From the NCBI RefSeq assembly GCF_023276405.1, contig NZ_JALRMO010000001.1:8657501-8721500 (forward strand): DNA of 64,000 bases, written 5' to 3'. Shown here in pieces: positions 9,384 to 17,454 of this stretch. Numbering within the stretch: position 1 is the first letter of the stretch; each line of letters starts with the position of its first letter. The notes beneath the pieces are model-generated. The model was not told the DNA's origin and searched no databases. It saw only the letters and a list, made by a program, of their open reading frames with translations. Origin of the DNA: Paenibacillus hamazuiensis. Lineage in GTDB: Bacteria > Bacillota > Bacilli > Paenibacillales > NBRC-103111. The position numbers were made by a program, and so were the translations under genes.

Positions 9384-10277
9384 ATGGATACGACATGGAT
9401 TCGCGGGGTCATTCCGCCTATCGTGACCCCGGTGGATGAAGCGGAATGCGTGGACGAAGATAAGCTTAGAGGCGTCGTCGAGCACGTGCTGGCCGGCGGA
9501 GTGCATGGGATTTTATCGCTTGGCAGCAACGGCGAGTTTTACGGGCTTGACCGCGAGCAGCAGGAAAGGGCCGTTCGCACGACGGTCGAACAGGTTAACG
9601 GACGAGTTCCGGTATATATGGGCATAGGCGCAATCACCACCAAAGAATGCGTGCGGCTCGCCCAAATGGGAGAGGCTCATCGAGTTCAGGCGTTAACGGT
9701 CCTGCCCCCGATGTTTCTTACTCCGAACGAGGAGGAGCTGTACCGGCATTTCCGCCAAATAGCGGAAGCCACGGCGCTTCCCGTGCTGCTCTATAATAAT
9801 CCCGACCGGGTGGGAAACAATATTTCCGCCAATTTGCTGGAAAGACTGGCCGATATTCCGAATTTGGTCGGGATCAAAGACAGCAGCGGAGATATGACGT
9901 TAACCGCAGAATACATTCGCAGAACCAGAAATAAAGGATTTAAAGTCATGGCGGGCCGGGACGTGATGATATTGGGTTCGTTGGTCTACGGAGCTGTCGG
10001 TTGTGTCGCTTCCACAGCCAATATTGTGCCGGCTCTTGTTGTGGAAATTTATGATAAATACATGAAGGGCGATCTGCAGGGAGCGCTAGAGGCTCAATTC
10101 AAGCTGGCCCCGCTGCGTATGGCCTTCAATCTGGCGAGCTTCCCTGTCGTTACCAAAGAGGCGATGAATTTGATCGGGGTACCGGTAGGCGCTTCGATTC
10201 TTCCCAACACGGAGGCGTCCGAGACGAATCGCAATAAATTGAAAGCGATTTTGAAGGAAATGGGCGCATTGCAATGA
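9384..10277 (+). CDS. DapA-family lyase, probable 5-keto-4-deoxyglucarate aldolase or dehydratase
   Basis: This is a class I aldolase-type TIM barrel of 297 aa. The family active site is visible: Schiff-base Lys165 in LVGIKDSSGD, Tyr137 in VLLYNNPDR, and the substrate-carboxylate loop GSNGE at 47-51. The ATG at 9384 is preferred over the in-frame GTG at 9375 because GGAG sits five bases before the ATG. It lies between garD and garR. A dehydratase (KdgD) would make 2-oxoglutarate semialdehyde. An aldolase would make pyruvate plus tartronate semialdehyde, the GarR substrate. The neighbour favours aldolase (inference). Confidence 0.85.
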   Translation: MDTTWIRGVIPPIVTPVDEAECVDEDKLRGVVEHVLAGGVHGILSLGSNGEFYGLDREQQERAVRTTVEQVNGRVPVYMGIGAITTKECVRLAQMGEAHRVQALTVLPPMFLTPNEEELYRHFRQIAEATALPVLLYNNPDRVGNNISANLLERLADIPNLVGIKDSSGDMTLTAEYIRRTRNKGFKVMAGRDVMILGSLVYGAVGCVASTANIVPALVVEIYDKYMKGDLQGALEAQFKLAPLRMAFNLASFPVVTKEAMNLIGVPVGASILPNTEASETNRNKLKAILKEMGALQ

Positions 10278-10311
10278 TGTATAATATGAAAAATTTGGAG
10301 GGAGCATAAGT

Positions 10312-11193
10312 ATGAAAGTAGGTTTTATTGGTCTTGGTATTATGGGCAAACCGATGAGCATGAATTTGATCAAAGCCGGTTATGAACTGGTGGTTCTTGA
10401 GAAAAATAAAGCCGCTGCCGATTTGATTGCAGCGGGAGCGGCGGCCGCCGCGACGCCCAGAGCGGTCGCGGAGCTGGCGGACATCGTCATAACCATGCTT
10501 CCGAATTCGCCTCAAGTACAAGAAGTCGTCTTGGGAGCGGACGGTATTATCGAGGGTGCCAAGCCGGGAACGGTTGTTATCGATATGAGTTCCATCGCAC
10601 CGCTCGTCAGCCGGGAGATCGCTTTGAAGCTGGCCGAGAAGGGCATCGAGATGCTGGATGCTCCGGTTAGCGGCGGGGAGCCGAAAGCCATTGAAGGCAC
10701 GCTCTCGGTCATGGCGGGAGGCAAACAGCACGTGTTCGACCAATGCTATGACGTCATGAAGGCGATGGCGGCCTCTGTCGTTCGTACCGGCGACATCGGA
10801 TCGGGCAACGTAACGAAGCTGGCCAACCAGATCGTTGTAGCGCTCAACATTGCAGCGATGTCGGAGGCTTTTGTTTTGGCAAGCAAAGCAGGGGTGCAGC
10901 CGGAAGCGGTATATCAGGCGATTCGGGGAGGGCTCGCCGGCAGCACCGTACTGGATGCCAAGGCGCCGCTCGTGATGGACCGCAAGTTTGACCCGGGCTT
11001 CCGCATCAACCTGCATATCAAAGACTTGAATAATGTTCTGGAAACCTCGCACGAGGTAGGAGTTCCGCTGCCCTTAACGGCCAGCGTAATGGAAATGATG
11101 CAGGCATTAAAAGCGGATGGTTTGGGAGATTGCGATCATGGAAGTTTAATTCAATTTTATGAAAAGCTGGCCAAGGTTGAAGTGAAACGGTGA
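10312..11193 (+). CDS. garR: Tartronate semialdehyde reductase (2-hydroxy-3-oxopropionate reductase)
   Basis: Predicted beta-hydroxyacid dehydrogenase of 293 aa that reduces tartronate semialdehyde to D-glycerate. The N-terminal Rossmann motif is GFIGLGIMGKPMSMNLIKAG. The substrate motif DAPVSGGEPKAIEGTL is at 116-131. The catalytic lysine is Lys169 in GSGNVTKLANQ. The length equals E. coli GarR. The ribosome site is GGAGGGAG. It ends the galactarate operon and is followed by a strong terminator. 3-Hydroxyisobutyrate dehydrogenase is the close alternative, but context supports GarR. Confidence 0.9.
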   Translation: MKVGFIGLGIMGKPMSMNLIKAGYELVVLEKNKAAADLIAAGAAAAATPRAVAELADIVITMLPNSPQVQEVVLGADGIIEGAKPGTVVIDMSSIAPLVSREIALKLAEKGIEMLDAPVSGGEPKAIEGTLSVMAGGKQHVFDQCYDVMKAMAASVVRTGDIGSGNVTKLANQIVVALNIAAMSEAFVLASKAGVQPEAVYQAIRGGLAGSTVLDAKAPLVMDRKFDPGFRINLHIKDLNNVLETSHEVGVPLPLTASVMEMMQALKADGLGDCDHGSLIQFYEKLAKVEVKR

Positions 11194-11214
11194 TTGGACG
11201 CTTTAATTTAAAGG

Positions 11215-11239
11215 AGCCCTTGAATTCAAGGGCTTTTTT
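11215..11239 (+). terminator. Rho-independent terminator of the galactarate operon
   Basis: AGCCCTTGAA pairs perfectly with TTCAAGGGCT, followed by a T run. The same 20-base core recurs in the hairpin at 30261-30292. Confidence 0.9.
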
Positions 11240-11330
11240 GACGTTTTGGAAGCATAATCGTTGTCTTTTGAACGATTATGCTCTATTTGTTTTGGGAGAC
11301 TCGTGTGGATGGAAATTGTTACGATAAACT

Positions 11331-11340
11331 TAAACGTTTA
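11331..11340. promoter_or_regulatory. Distal LacI-type operator half of a pair
   Basis: TAAACGTTTA is a perfect palindrome inside TTAAACGTTTAC. It matches the core of the site at 11471-11482, about 140 bases downstream. This suggests a looping pair for the adjacent LacI regulator (inference). The rest of the 322-base gap after garR holds a terminator, a promoter and AT-rich sequence. Confidence 0.55.
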
Positions 11341-11433
11341 CTTTATAGAAGATCAAACATTCACTTTAAATCCCATTATTTACAACGTATTTATTCATAA
11401 AATGCAACTTATTTTGTGAATTTTAAAAAATAA

Positions 11434-11463
11434 TTGACACATAATGCGCTTACATTGTATTAT
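11434..11463 (+). promoter_or_regulatory. Sigma-A promoter of the LacI-controlled DapA-family gene
   Basis: TTGACA (11434-11439) and TATTAT (11458-11463) are separated by 18 bases. The predicted start near 11470 coincides with the proximal operator. Confidence 0.75.
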
Positions 11464-11470
11464 CATAAAC

Positions 11471-11482
11471 GTAAACGTTTAC
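11471..11482. promoter_or_regulatory. Proximal LacI-type operator at the transcription start
   Basis: GTAAACGTTTAC is a perfect 12-base palindrome with the central CG typical of LacI/GalR operators. It begins eight bases after the -10 box, a repressing position. It matches 12 of 14 positions of the cre consensus, so CcpA binding is a second possibility. Confidence 0.7.
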
Positions 11483-11515
11483 TATATTTTAAATTGTGTT
11501 GAGGAGGATCTTCAA

Positions 11516-12451
11516 ATGAAAAACAAAGCAAAGTGGAGTGGAGTATTTCCGGCAGTTCTTATTCCTTTTACGGATGATTACACCATCGATGAAGCGGCAT
11601 TTCGTAAATTGGTAAGCTGGGTAGCAAGTCATAAAGGAATCAATGGGATTGTCGTAAACGGACATACGGGAGAAATAATGACCTTGCTTCCCGAAGAACG
11701 TGCGGAGGCTGTCCGCATTGCCGCCGATGAATTAAAAGGTCGTATTCCTGTCATTTCCGGAGTATCCGCCGAGGGAACGATCGAGGCTATCCAACATGCA
11801 CAAGCGGTTGAAAAGGCGGGAGGGGAAGGAATTCTTCTAATGCCTCCGCATTCATGGTTGAGATTTGGCATGCAGCCGGAATCGCCCGTTCAATTTTTTA
11901 AAGATGTAGCCGCTGCGATTAATATCGCTATTGTAGTTCACCAATATCCAACATGGACAAAAACATCCTATAAAACAAATCAATTACTGCAAATGGCTGA
12001 AATACCGAATGTAGTTTCATTTAAAGTTGGTCAAAGGGACATGGCCCAGTATGAAGTGGATGTCAGAGCTTTGAAAAAACATGCCCCGGAAGTTTCGATT
12101 TTAACTTGCCATGATGAATATTTGCTCCCAACCTTAATTCAAGGTATTGACGGTGCGCTTGTCGGTTTTGGATGTTTCGTACCGGATTTGATTGCACAAT
12201 TAGTGGAAGCGGTTAAACATAAAGATCTCGTCGCAGCCAACGAAGTGTACGACCGCATCTTTGAATTGAAACATGCCGTATACAAAATGGATGAGCCATC
12301 TTCCACTTCCCACTTGCGTATGAAAGAAGCCATGTATCAACGCGGATTAATCAGCAGCTCCCTGGCCAGGCGTCCGGTTTTGCCTTTGACGCAGCAAGAG
12401 AAAGAGGAAATTCGTCAAGGGTTACTAAAAGTCGGGTTAATTAACGGTTAA
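11516..12451 (+). CDS. DapA-family aldolase/dehydratase under LacI-type control
   Basis: This is a dihydrodipicolinate-synthase-family TIM barrel, 311 aa, of unknown substrate. The Schiff-base lysine is Lys170 (VVSFKVGQRD) and the conserved tyrosine is Tyr144 (VVHQYPTW). The GHTGE loop is at 49-53. The ATG at 11516 has GAGGAGG nine bases upstream. The longer frame from 11444 overlaps the promoter and operator, so it is rejected. Base use is more AT-rich than in the garD operon. It is followed by its probable LacI regulator and an MFS porter. Confidence 0.87.
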   Translation: MKNKAKWSGVFPAVLIPFTDDYTIDEAAFRKLVSWVASHKGINGIVVNGHTGEIMTLLPEERAEAVRIAADELKGRIPVISGVSAEGTIEAIQHAQAVEKAGGEGILLMPPHSWLRFGMQPESPVQFFKDVAAAINIAIVVHQYPTWTKTSYKTNQLLQMAEIPNVVSFKVGQRDMAQYEVDVRALKKHAPEVSILTCHDEYLLPTLIQGIDGALVGFGCFVPDLIAQLVEAVKHKDLVAANEVYDRIFELKHAVYKMDEPSSTSHLRMKEAMYQRGLISSSLARRPVLPLTQQEKEEIRQGLLKVGLING

Positions 12452-12468
12452 CTAAAACGCATGGAAAA

Positions 12469-12502
12469 TGGTAGTGGCCTGAGGAATTCTTCTGCCGCTA
12501 CC
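12469..12502 (+). terminator. Weak hairpin after the DapA-family gene
   Basis: TGGTAGTGGC and GCCGCTACCA pair over ten positions with one G-T wobble. There is no T run, so it may be a weak terminator or a processing hairpin. It precedes the LacI-family gene. Confidence 0.4.
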
Positions 12503-12578
12503 AATCTATAGCATTTAGGCGGGTCTGGTGTATAATTACAATTATAAAATCTATACTGGACCCGCGGAGGTATGCAAC

Positions 12579-13583
12579 TTGACTGTCAGCATAAAAGATG
12601 TGGCGCGTGCAGCAGGGGTTTCCATTGCTTCCGTATCACGCGTATTAAGCGGTAAACCCGGTGTCGGTGCGGATACGGCGGACCGGATTCGTAAAGTAAT
12701 TGAAGAAATGGACTATCGCCCCAATCTGGGAGCCAGAGGATTGGCGAAGCGAACTACAGGAAATATTGCCGTTGTGGTTCCGAGGGGCTCGTTCATTCTA
12801 AATAACCCGTTTTTTTCAACTACTATAGAAGGTATAGCCAAAGGTATCGATCAAACAGACTATAATTTGCTCATGTCGTTTACTTCAGCACAACAAAAAC
12901 GATTGCTGGAAACCCAATCTGTGGACGGTGTTATTCTTTTTTCTCCTCGTAACGAGGAACTAAGTTTGGAATGGCTGATCAGCATCGGTCTGCCTATTGT
13001 TGTAGTGGGAAGTTATTTGGAAGAATCGCCATTCCCTTGTGTACGTCCGGACGACGAGGATGGGATAAGACAAGCGGTGGCCGCTCTTTATCAATTGGGA
13101 CATCGAAACATCGGGATCATCAATGGTCCGATGAGCTCCATGCATAGTGTAAGGTGTTTGAAAGGATACCAAAGTATGATGCAGGAACTCGGATTGGACT
13201 ATTCATCTAAAAATATGTTTGAGATCGATGAATTTGATGTGTTTAAAGCAACTAAAGGGGTGTCCGCATTTTTAAATGAGCGCAGAGATATCACCGGAGT
13301 TGTATGCGCTTCGGACTACTTGGCAATAGGCGTGATAAAAGCCGCCAAGACGATAGGGTTAAGGGTACCGGAAGATTTATCGGTTATAGGTGCTGATGAT
13401 GTTCCAATTTCTGAATTTATAACACCTTCTTTATCGTCCGTTCATGTGGATTTGGTTGGTATTGGCAGAAGAGCAACTTCAATACTGCTCGATATGATTC
13501 AAGGGAAGCAAATTAGAAAAAAAGACGTGGTGTTCAAAATGGAATACATAAATAGAGAAACAACAGCTGCAAAAAAAGATTAA
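12579..13583 (+). CDS. LacI/GalR-family transcriptional regulator
   Basis: Predicted DNA-binding repressor of 334 aa. The helix-turn-helix VSIKDVARAAGVSIASVSRVLSG spans about 3-25. The hinge helix region is YRPNLGARGLAKR, followed by a periplasmic-binding-protein-like effector domain. The TTG start at 12579 has GCGGAGG nine bases upstream. The frame-open extension to 12528 lacks a ribosome site. The palindromes at 11331 and 11471 are the obvious operators. A strong terminator follows, so the MFS gene has its own promoter region. Confidence 0.9.
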   Translation: MTVSIKDVARAAGVSIASVSRVLSGKPGVGADTADRIRKVIEEMDYRPNLGARGLAKRTTGNIAVVVPRGSFILNNPFFSTTIEGIAKGIDQTDYNLLMSFTSAQQKRLLETQSVDGVILFSPRNEELSLEWLISIGLPIVVVGSYLEESPFPCVRPDDEDGIRQAVAALYQLGHRNIGIINGPMSSMHSVRCLKGYQSMMQELGLDYSSKNMFEIDEFDVFKATKGVSAFLNERRDITGVVCASDYLAIGVIKAAKTIGLRVPEDLSVIGADDVPISEFITPSLSSVHVDLVGIGRRATSILLDMIQGKQIRKKDVVFKMEYINRETTAAKKD

Positions 13584-13612
13584 GCTCTTATAGAGCAAAT
13601 GTCTTTTTTGCG
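13570..13612 (+). terminator. Terminator after the LacI-family gene
   Basis: The inner stem GCTCT/AGAGC has loop TAT. Outer arms AAAAAAGA and TCTTTTTT extend it. The structure begins inside the final codons and ends in a T run. Confidence 0.7.
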
Positions 13613-13617
13613 GCTAA

Positions 13618-13631
13618 TGAAAACGCTTACA
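13618..13631 (+). promoter_or_regulatory. Catabolite-responsive element (cre), exact consensus match
   Basis: TGAAAACGCTTACA matches TGWAANCGNTNWCA at all 14 positions. It lies 49 bases upstream of the MFS transporter start. CcpA-dependent control is inferred from the consensus. Confidence 0.7.
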
Positions 13632-13679
13632 TTCAATGGTTTCAATTCTTTAAATATCCCCTGTTTAAGGAGGGTTAAA

Positions 13680-15083
13680 ATGAATGTAGAATTGAACAAA
13701 AATGTCGTGGGAGTTTCTGAGGAAGTCAACCATAAAAAAGAAGATTCCCATCTATCGAATGTTGCTTCAGATCTGATTGCTCGCATGGAAAGTATTCCGT
13801 TTTCCCGCTGGCACATTAAGCCAAGGGTGGTTATGGGCAGCGCCACGTTTTTCGATGCTTTCGACGCATTATCTCTTGCCTTTGTTTTACCGGTATTGAT
13901 TGGACTGTGGAAGCTCACGCCGGGGCAAATCGGAATTATCATTGGTGCCGGGTACCTTGGGCAAGCCATTGGCGCAATATTTTTCGGATGGCTGGCGGAG
14001 CGGTTTGGACGATTATATAGTGCAAAATATACCGTCTTTTTAATGTCTGTGATGTGCATTACATGTATGTTTGCGGGCAATTTTAACACTCTGCTTCTGT
14101 TTCGATTTGTGCAAGGGATCGGAATTGGCGGTGAAGTTCCGGTTGCTGCGGCCTATATCAACGAGCTTTCGCGGGCTCATGGGCGAGGGCGCTTCTTCAT
14201 GCTGTATGAGCTCATTTTCCCGCTTGGACTCATGATTAGCGCGCAAGTCGGAACCTTGGTGGTTCCCAGCTTGGGCTGGAAGTGGATGTTCTTGATCGGA
14301 GGAGCCGGCGGGTTGGTCGTTTTCTTGCTGTTGTTTACTTTACGCGAGTCTCCCCGCTGGTTGATTTCAAAAGGCAGATTTGAAGAAGCCGATCGCGTTA
14401 TTAAAGAGATCGAAGCGAGCACTGATAAACGCATTCCCGTGACGATTACCGCACCGCAATCGGTCGCCAAAGGCAATTGGAAAGAATTATTTTCTTCCTT
14501 TTATCGAACCAGAACATTGGTCGTATGGACATTGTGGTTTTCCGCATATTTTGTCTCTAACGGATTAAATAATTGGCTCCCGAGCTTGTACAAAACAGTA
14601 TACCATCTTCCCTTGGAGGAATCTTTGCGCGCGGCTTCGATCTCAAATATGATACAAACCGCTGCCGTTGTTGCTTGCGCATTTCTGATTGACAGGGTTG
14701 GCCGTAGAAATTGGGCAATTACTGCATTTATCGTTGCATGCATTTTGCTCAGTATGCTTTGGGTGAACGGTGCCGAGACCGCTGAAAGCGTAATGTACCT
14801 TGGATCATCCGCTTATGGCGTAATAGGGACGATTACGGTACTGCTTTACTTGTATACTCCCGAAATATATCCAACCCGGATAAGGGCTATTGGCACAGCG
14901 TTCGCAACAGCCTGGTTGCGTCTCGCTTCCGCGATTGCGCCAACTATTGTAGGGTTTGTGCTGGGTGCTAAAGGAATTGCATCGGTTTTTCTGCTTTTTG
15001 CGGCTGTTGGCGTTATTGGTGCATTACTTGCTTTACGAATGATTGAAACGCGTGAAAAAATGCTGGAGGACATTGCCCCATAG
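13680..15083 (+). CDS. MFS transporter, sugar/acid:proton symporter type
   Basis: This is a 12-segment major facilitator of 467 aa. Family motifs are GWLAERFGR in loop 2-3, GIGIGGEVPVAAAYINEL, ESPRWLISKGRFEEA before the central loop, and PEIYPTRIRAIGTA in the second half. These place it near the sugar porter / aromatic-acid symporter groups. The ATG at 13680 has AAGGAGGG seven bases upstream. The extension from 13599 would start inside the terminator and cre. It may import the substrate of the DapA-family or FAH-family enzymes on either side (inference). Confidence 0.88.
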   Translation: MNVELNKNVVGVSEEVNHKKEDSHLSNVASDLIARMESIPFSRWHIKPRVVMGSATFFDAFDALSLAFVLPVLIGLWKLTPGQIGIIIGAGYLGQAIGAIFFGWLAERFGRLYSAKYTVFLMSVMCITCMFAGNFNTLLLFRFVQGIGIGGEVPVAAAYINELSRAHGRGRFFMLYELIFPLGLMISAQVGTLVVPSLGWKWMFLIGGAGGLVVFLLLFTLRESPRWLISKGRFEEADRVIKEIEASTDKRIPVTITAPQSVAKGNWKELFSSFYRTRTLVVWTLWFSAYFVSNGLNNWLPSLYKTVYHLPLEESLRAASISNMIQTAAVVACAFLIDRVGRRNWAITAFIVACILLSMLWVNGAETAESVMYLGSSAYGVIGTITVLLYLYTPEIYPTRIRAIGTAFATAWLRLASAIAPTIVGFVLGAKGIASVFLLFAAVGVIGALLALRMIETREKMLEDIAP

Positions 15084-15115
15084 GTAGAAGATCCAGCCGG
15101 TACTTAAGATATTCT

Positions 15116-15142
15116 AAAAGACCCTTCCGCGGGTCTTTTTTT
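15116..15142 (+). terminator. Terminator after the MFS gene
   Basis: AAAAGACCC pairs with GGGTCTTTT around TTCCGC and is followed by more T. Confidence 0.9.
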
Positions 15143-15172
15143 AAACAATAAGCGAAATGAGGCTGTGATACA

Positions 15173-15814
15173 ATGACACTCAAATCGATCGGAAACGTAT
15201 ATTGTGTGGTTCGCAACTACAGTTTGCATACTGCGGAGTCGGGTAACGCAGTCCCGGAAAGTCCAATGGTTTTTTTAAAGCCGACATACTCTGTGGTGGA
15301 TATGGGCGAAGGCGAGATCGGGCTTCCGGGTGATCAGGGAGAAGTGCATTACGAAGCCGAGCTGGTGCTGCGAATCAGCCGGACGTATAGGCCGGGCTTG
15401 CCGGTAGATGAGCTGGTGGATGCGATGACATTAGGAATCGACTTTACGCTGCGGGAAGTCCAGACCAAAATGAAATTAAAAGGCTACCCCTGGCTGCCCG
15501 CCAAAGGGTTCTTGAATTCAGCGCCGATCGGCAAATGGCGGCCGTTTCCCGGGGCTGAGGCCGTCGCAACCGGAGAATTCATTCTGTACCGAAACGGCGA
15601 AATCGCTCAACTCGGACGCCCGTCCGATATGATTTTCGAGCTGCAGAAACTGATCGATTTTATCGGAACCCGTTTTGGTTTGGGCGAAGGTGATATCATC
15701 TTTACCGGTACCCCTTCCGGAGCAGCGGCGATAGCCGATGGCGATTTATTTGAACTGTTCTGGGGAGAAGAGCCGATTGGCAAGTTTCGTTCAACGCTTC
15801 GTCCAACCTTGTAG
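15173..15814 (+). CDS. Fumarylacetoacetate hydrolase-family protein (acylpyruvase-like)
   Basis: Small FAH-fold enzyme, 213 aa, expected to cleave or hydrate a 2,4-diketo or 2-keto acid using Mg or Mn. The metal-binding motif HYEAELVLRIS supplies Glu61 and Glu63, and Asp90 comes from GIDFTLREVQ. The strong FAH signature GEGDIIFTGTPSG is near the end. The length matches single-domain acylpyruvases. The ribosome site is weak (GAGG about ten bases upstream). It converges with the kinase gene, with 14 bases between the stops. The substrate is unknown but probably a sugar-derived keto acid. Confidence 0.85.
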   Translation: MTLKSIGNVYCVVRNYSLHTAESGNAVPESPMVFLKPTYSVVDMGEGEIGLPGDQGEVHYEAELVLRISRTYRPGLPVDELVDAMTLGIDFTLREVQTKMKLKGYPWLPAKGFLNSAPIGKWRPFPGAEAVATGEFILYRNGEIAQLGRPSDMIFELQKLIDFIGTRFGLGEGDIIFTGTPSGAAAIADGDLFELFWGEEPIGKFRSTLRPTL

Positions 15815-15828
15815 GGTAAGCCGTGTAA

Positions 15829-16428
15829 TTACTCGTCTTTACGGTGCCGCTGTTCCCTGATTTTCTCAAACCAGTTATGAAGGTTTACCTCGTCCGGGGC
15901 GGCGGCGGAGTTATCGAACCGAAATATCTCAATCCCATCCCACAAGCATTGTTTCTCTTGAACGCTTTGCACATATTCGTCCCAGTGAGCAAGCTTCCAC
16001 GCGTCTCTTTCCAAGCCGCGCAAGCGCAATCTCTCCTTCAGCACGGGGAAGTCGACGGTAACCTGGAGCACCAGCGGATGTACATGCTCCCAGCCGTAGC
16101 GGCTTTTCAACTCCACAATGTAGTCTTTATTCGAAAAATACTTAATAAAAGGGGCATCGAGTATGACGGATAATCCGAGCTCCAGATTGGAATTTGCGAC
16201 ATCAAGCAAGGTTCGGTATTCAAGTTCCATGACCGTATCCTGATAAAAATCACAGCCGTCCCGGTCAAAAGGGGAATATCCGTTGGATTGCAGCAGCATG
16301 CCGGTAAAGTGATTGCACACCGTATCTTTATCCAGATAAACCAGATTGTATTTGGCCGCAAGCAGCTTACCGGCCGTGGATTTGCCGGATCCGGCGGACC
16401 CGATTAAAAAAATGACAGCAGGCTTCAA
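15829..16428 (-). CDS. P-loop kinase/ATPase, small-molecule kinase-like
   Basis: This is a 199 aa P-loop protein. Walker A IGSAGSGKST is at about 9-18, with a YLDKDTVCNHF segment and an RLRLRGLERDAWK lid-like region. The fold resembles gluconokinase, shikimate kinase and zeta-type kinases. The substrate cannot be named. The TTG start at 16428 is chosen because GGAGG lies seven bases upstream. The frame extension to 16467 has no site. It is divergent from the IclR gene. Beside KDPG aldolase, a role as 2-keto-3-deoxygluconate or gluconate kinase is conceivable but speculative. Confidence 0.75.
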   Translation of the reverse strand: MKPAVIFLIGSAGSGKSTAGKLLAAKYNLVYLDKDTVCNHFTGMLLQSNGYSPFDRDGCDFYQDTVMELEYRTLLDVANSNLELGLSVILDAPFIKYFSNKDYIVELKSRYGWEHVHPLVLQVTVDFPVLKERLRLRGLERDAWKLAHWDEYVQSVQEKQCLWDGIEIFRFDNSAAAPDEVNLHNWFEKIREQRHRKDE

Positions 16429-16459
16429 GCGAGTTCCTCCAATCGAACGATTTAAGGTG

Positions 16460-16475
16460 GTTCGCATATACGAAC
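16460..16475. promoter_or_regulatory. IclR-type operator 1 near the kinase start
   Basis: GTTCGCATATACGAAC has perfect 5-base arms (GTTCG/CGAAC) around CATATA. It lies 32 bases upstream of the chosen kinase start and matches the two sites near the IclR gene. Confidence 0.6.
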
Positions 16476-16537
16476 TTATTTCGGCTAATTGAACGATGTG
16501 TATTGAATATACTTGTTTTATTTTGCATTTTCAATAA

Positions 16538-16566
16538 TTGAAATAATGCCCATGTTATTTTATACT
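16538..16566 (+). promoter_or_regulatory. Sigma-A promoter of the IclR-eda operon
   Basis: TTGAAA (16538-16543) and TATACT (16561-16566) are separated by exactly 17 bases. Both IclR-type dyads that follow lie at about +1 to +35, which suggests autorepression. Confidence 0.7.
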
Positions 16567-16573
16567 AAATACT

Positions 16574-16589
16574 GTTCGTCATATCGAAT
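16574..16589. promoter_or_regulatory. IclR-type operator 2
   Basis: GTTCGTCATATCGAAT resembles the site at 16460 with one imperfect end. It lies just downstream of the -10 box. Confidence 0.5.
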
Positions 16590-16591
16590 TA

Positions 16592-16609
16592 AGTTCGCAT
16601 ATGTGAACT
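16592..16609. promoter_or_regulatory. IclR-type operator 3
   Basis: AGTTCGCATATGTGAACT is an 18-base dyad with a single mismatched pair. Its centre is 19 bases from that of operator 2, roughly two helical turns, which suits cooperative binding. Confidence 0.6.
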
Positions 16610-16642
16610 TTGGAATAATCACTTATTAGAAACGGAGGTACC

Positions 16643-17437
16643 ATGGAAAAATTTCGCGTGAACAAATCGGCCGACCGGGCGTTGGATGTTCTGGTTTTGT
16701 TTGCTCAAAGCAATGTCCCGCTCACTTTAAACGAAATATGCATGAGCCTGAATATGCCCAAGAGCAGCGGGTTCGAGCTGATCCAGACGATGCTGGCCAA
16801 ACGGTTCATCGAACTCGACGACCCGAGGGTGAAGACGTACCGTTTAGGACTTGCGGCATTCGAAACCGGCATGGCTTATTTATCCAACCTGGAGATCACC
16901 CATCTGGCAAGGCCTGTCCTGCAGGAGCTGAACAGACAAACCGGAAGCACCGCTTTTCTCGGTATGGAGGACAAGGGGAATGTCGTCTACCTGGATAAAG
17001 CCGAAAATCATTCCGTGATGAGACCGACCGCGAAGCTCGGTTCCAGACGGAATCTGCATACTACCGGTTTGGGCAAAGCGCTGCTCGCCGCCATGCCTCT
17101 CGAGAAGGTGCGATATATGTTCAGCGACGGGGAAATCGCAGGGAAAACCCCTTATTCCAAGGTCACGTTGCCGGACATCCTGGAGGATATTCGGCAAACC
17201 CGTTTGCGCGGGTACTCGATCGACGACCGTGAGGACAATCTCGAAATGTATTGTATCGGCTCAGCCATATTCGATCAATCGAACCAGGCGGCAGCGGCCG
17301 TCAGCGTGGCAAGCGTTTCCTCCGCCATGACGCCCGAGCGCGAGCAGGCGATTGCGAGGCTGGTTACCGAAGCGGCCTTGAAGATTTCCAGGCAGCTCGG
17401 TTATGTCGGAGAACGGTTGTACATCAATCTTGAATAG
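16643..17437 (+). CDS. IclR-family transcriptional regulator
   Basis: Predicted repressor/activator of 264 aa. The N-terminal winged helix is ADRALDVLVLFAQSNVPLTL, then NEICMSLNMPKSSGFELIQT. The IclR effector domain contains LGSRRNLHTTGLGKALLA. The start has GGAGGTACC directly before the ATG. It is co-transcribed with the KDPG aldolase gene 18 bases downstream. IclR relatives of the KdgR type respond to 2-keto-3-deoxygluconate, which fits this context (inference). Three dyads in the divergent region are its likely binding sites. Confidence 0.92.
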   Translation: MEKFRVNKSADRALDVLVLFAQSNVPLTLNEICMSLNMPKSSGFELIQTMLAKRFIELDDPRVKTYRLGLAAFETGMAYLSNLEITHLARPVLQELNRQTGSTAFLGMEDKGNVVYLDKAENHSVMRPTAKLGSRRNLHTTGLGKALLAAMPLEKVRYMFSDGEIAGKTPYSKVTLPDILEDIRQTRLRGYSIDDREDNLEMYCIGSAIFDQSNQAAAAVSVASVSSAMTPEREQAIARLVTEAALKISRQLGYVGERLYINLE

Positions 17438-17454
17438 TGAGGAGAATATCATAG

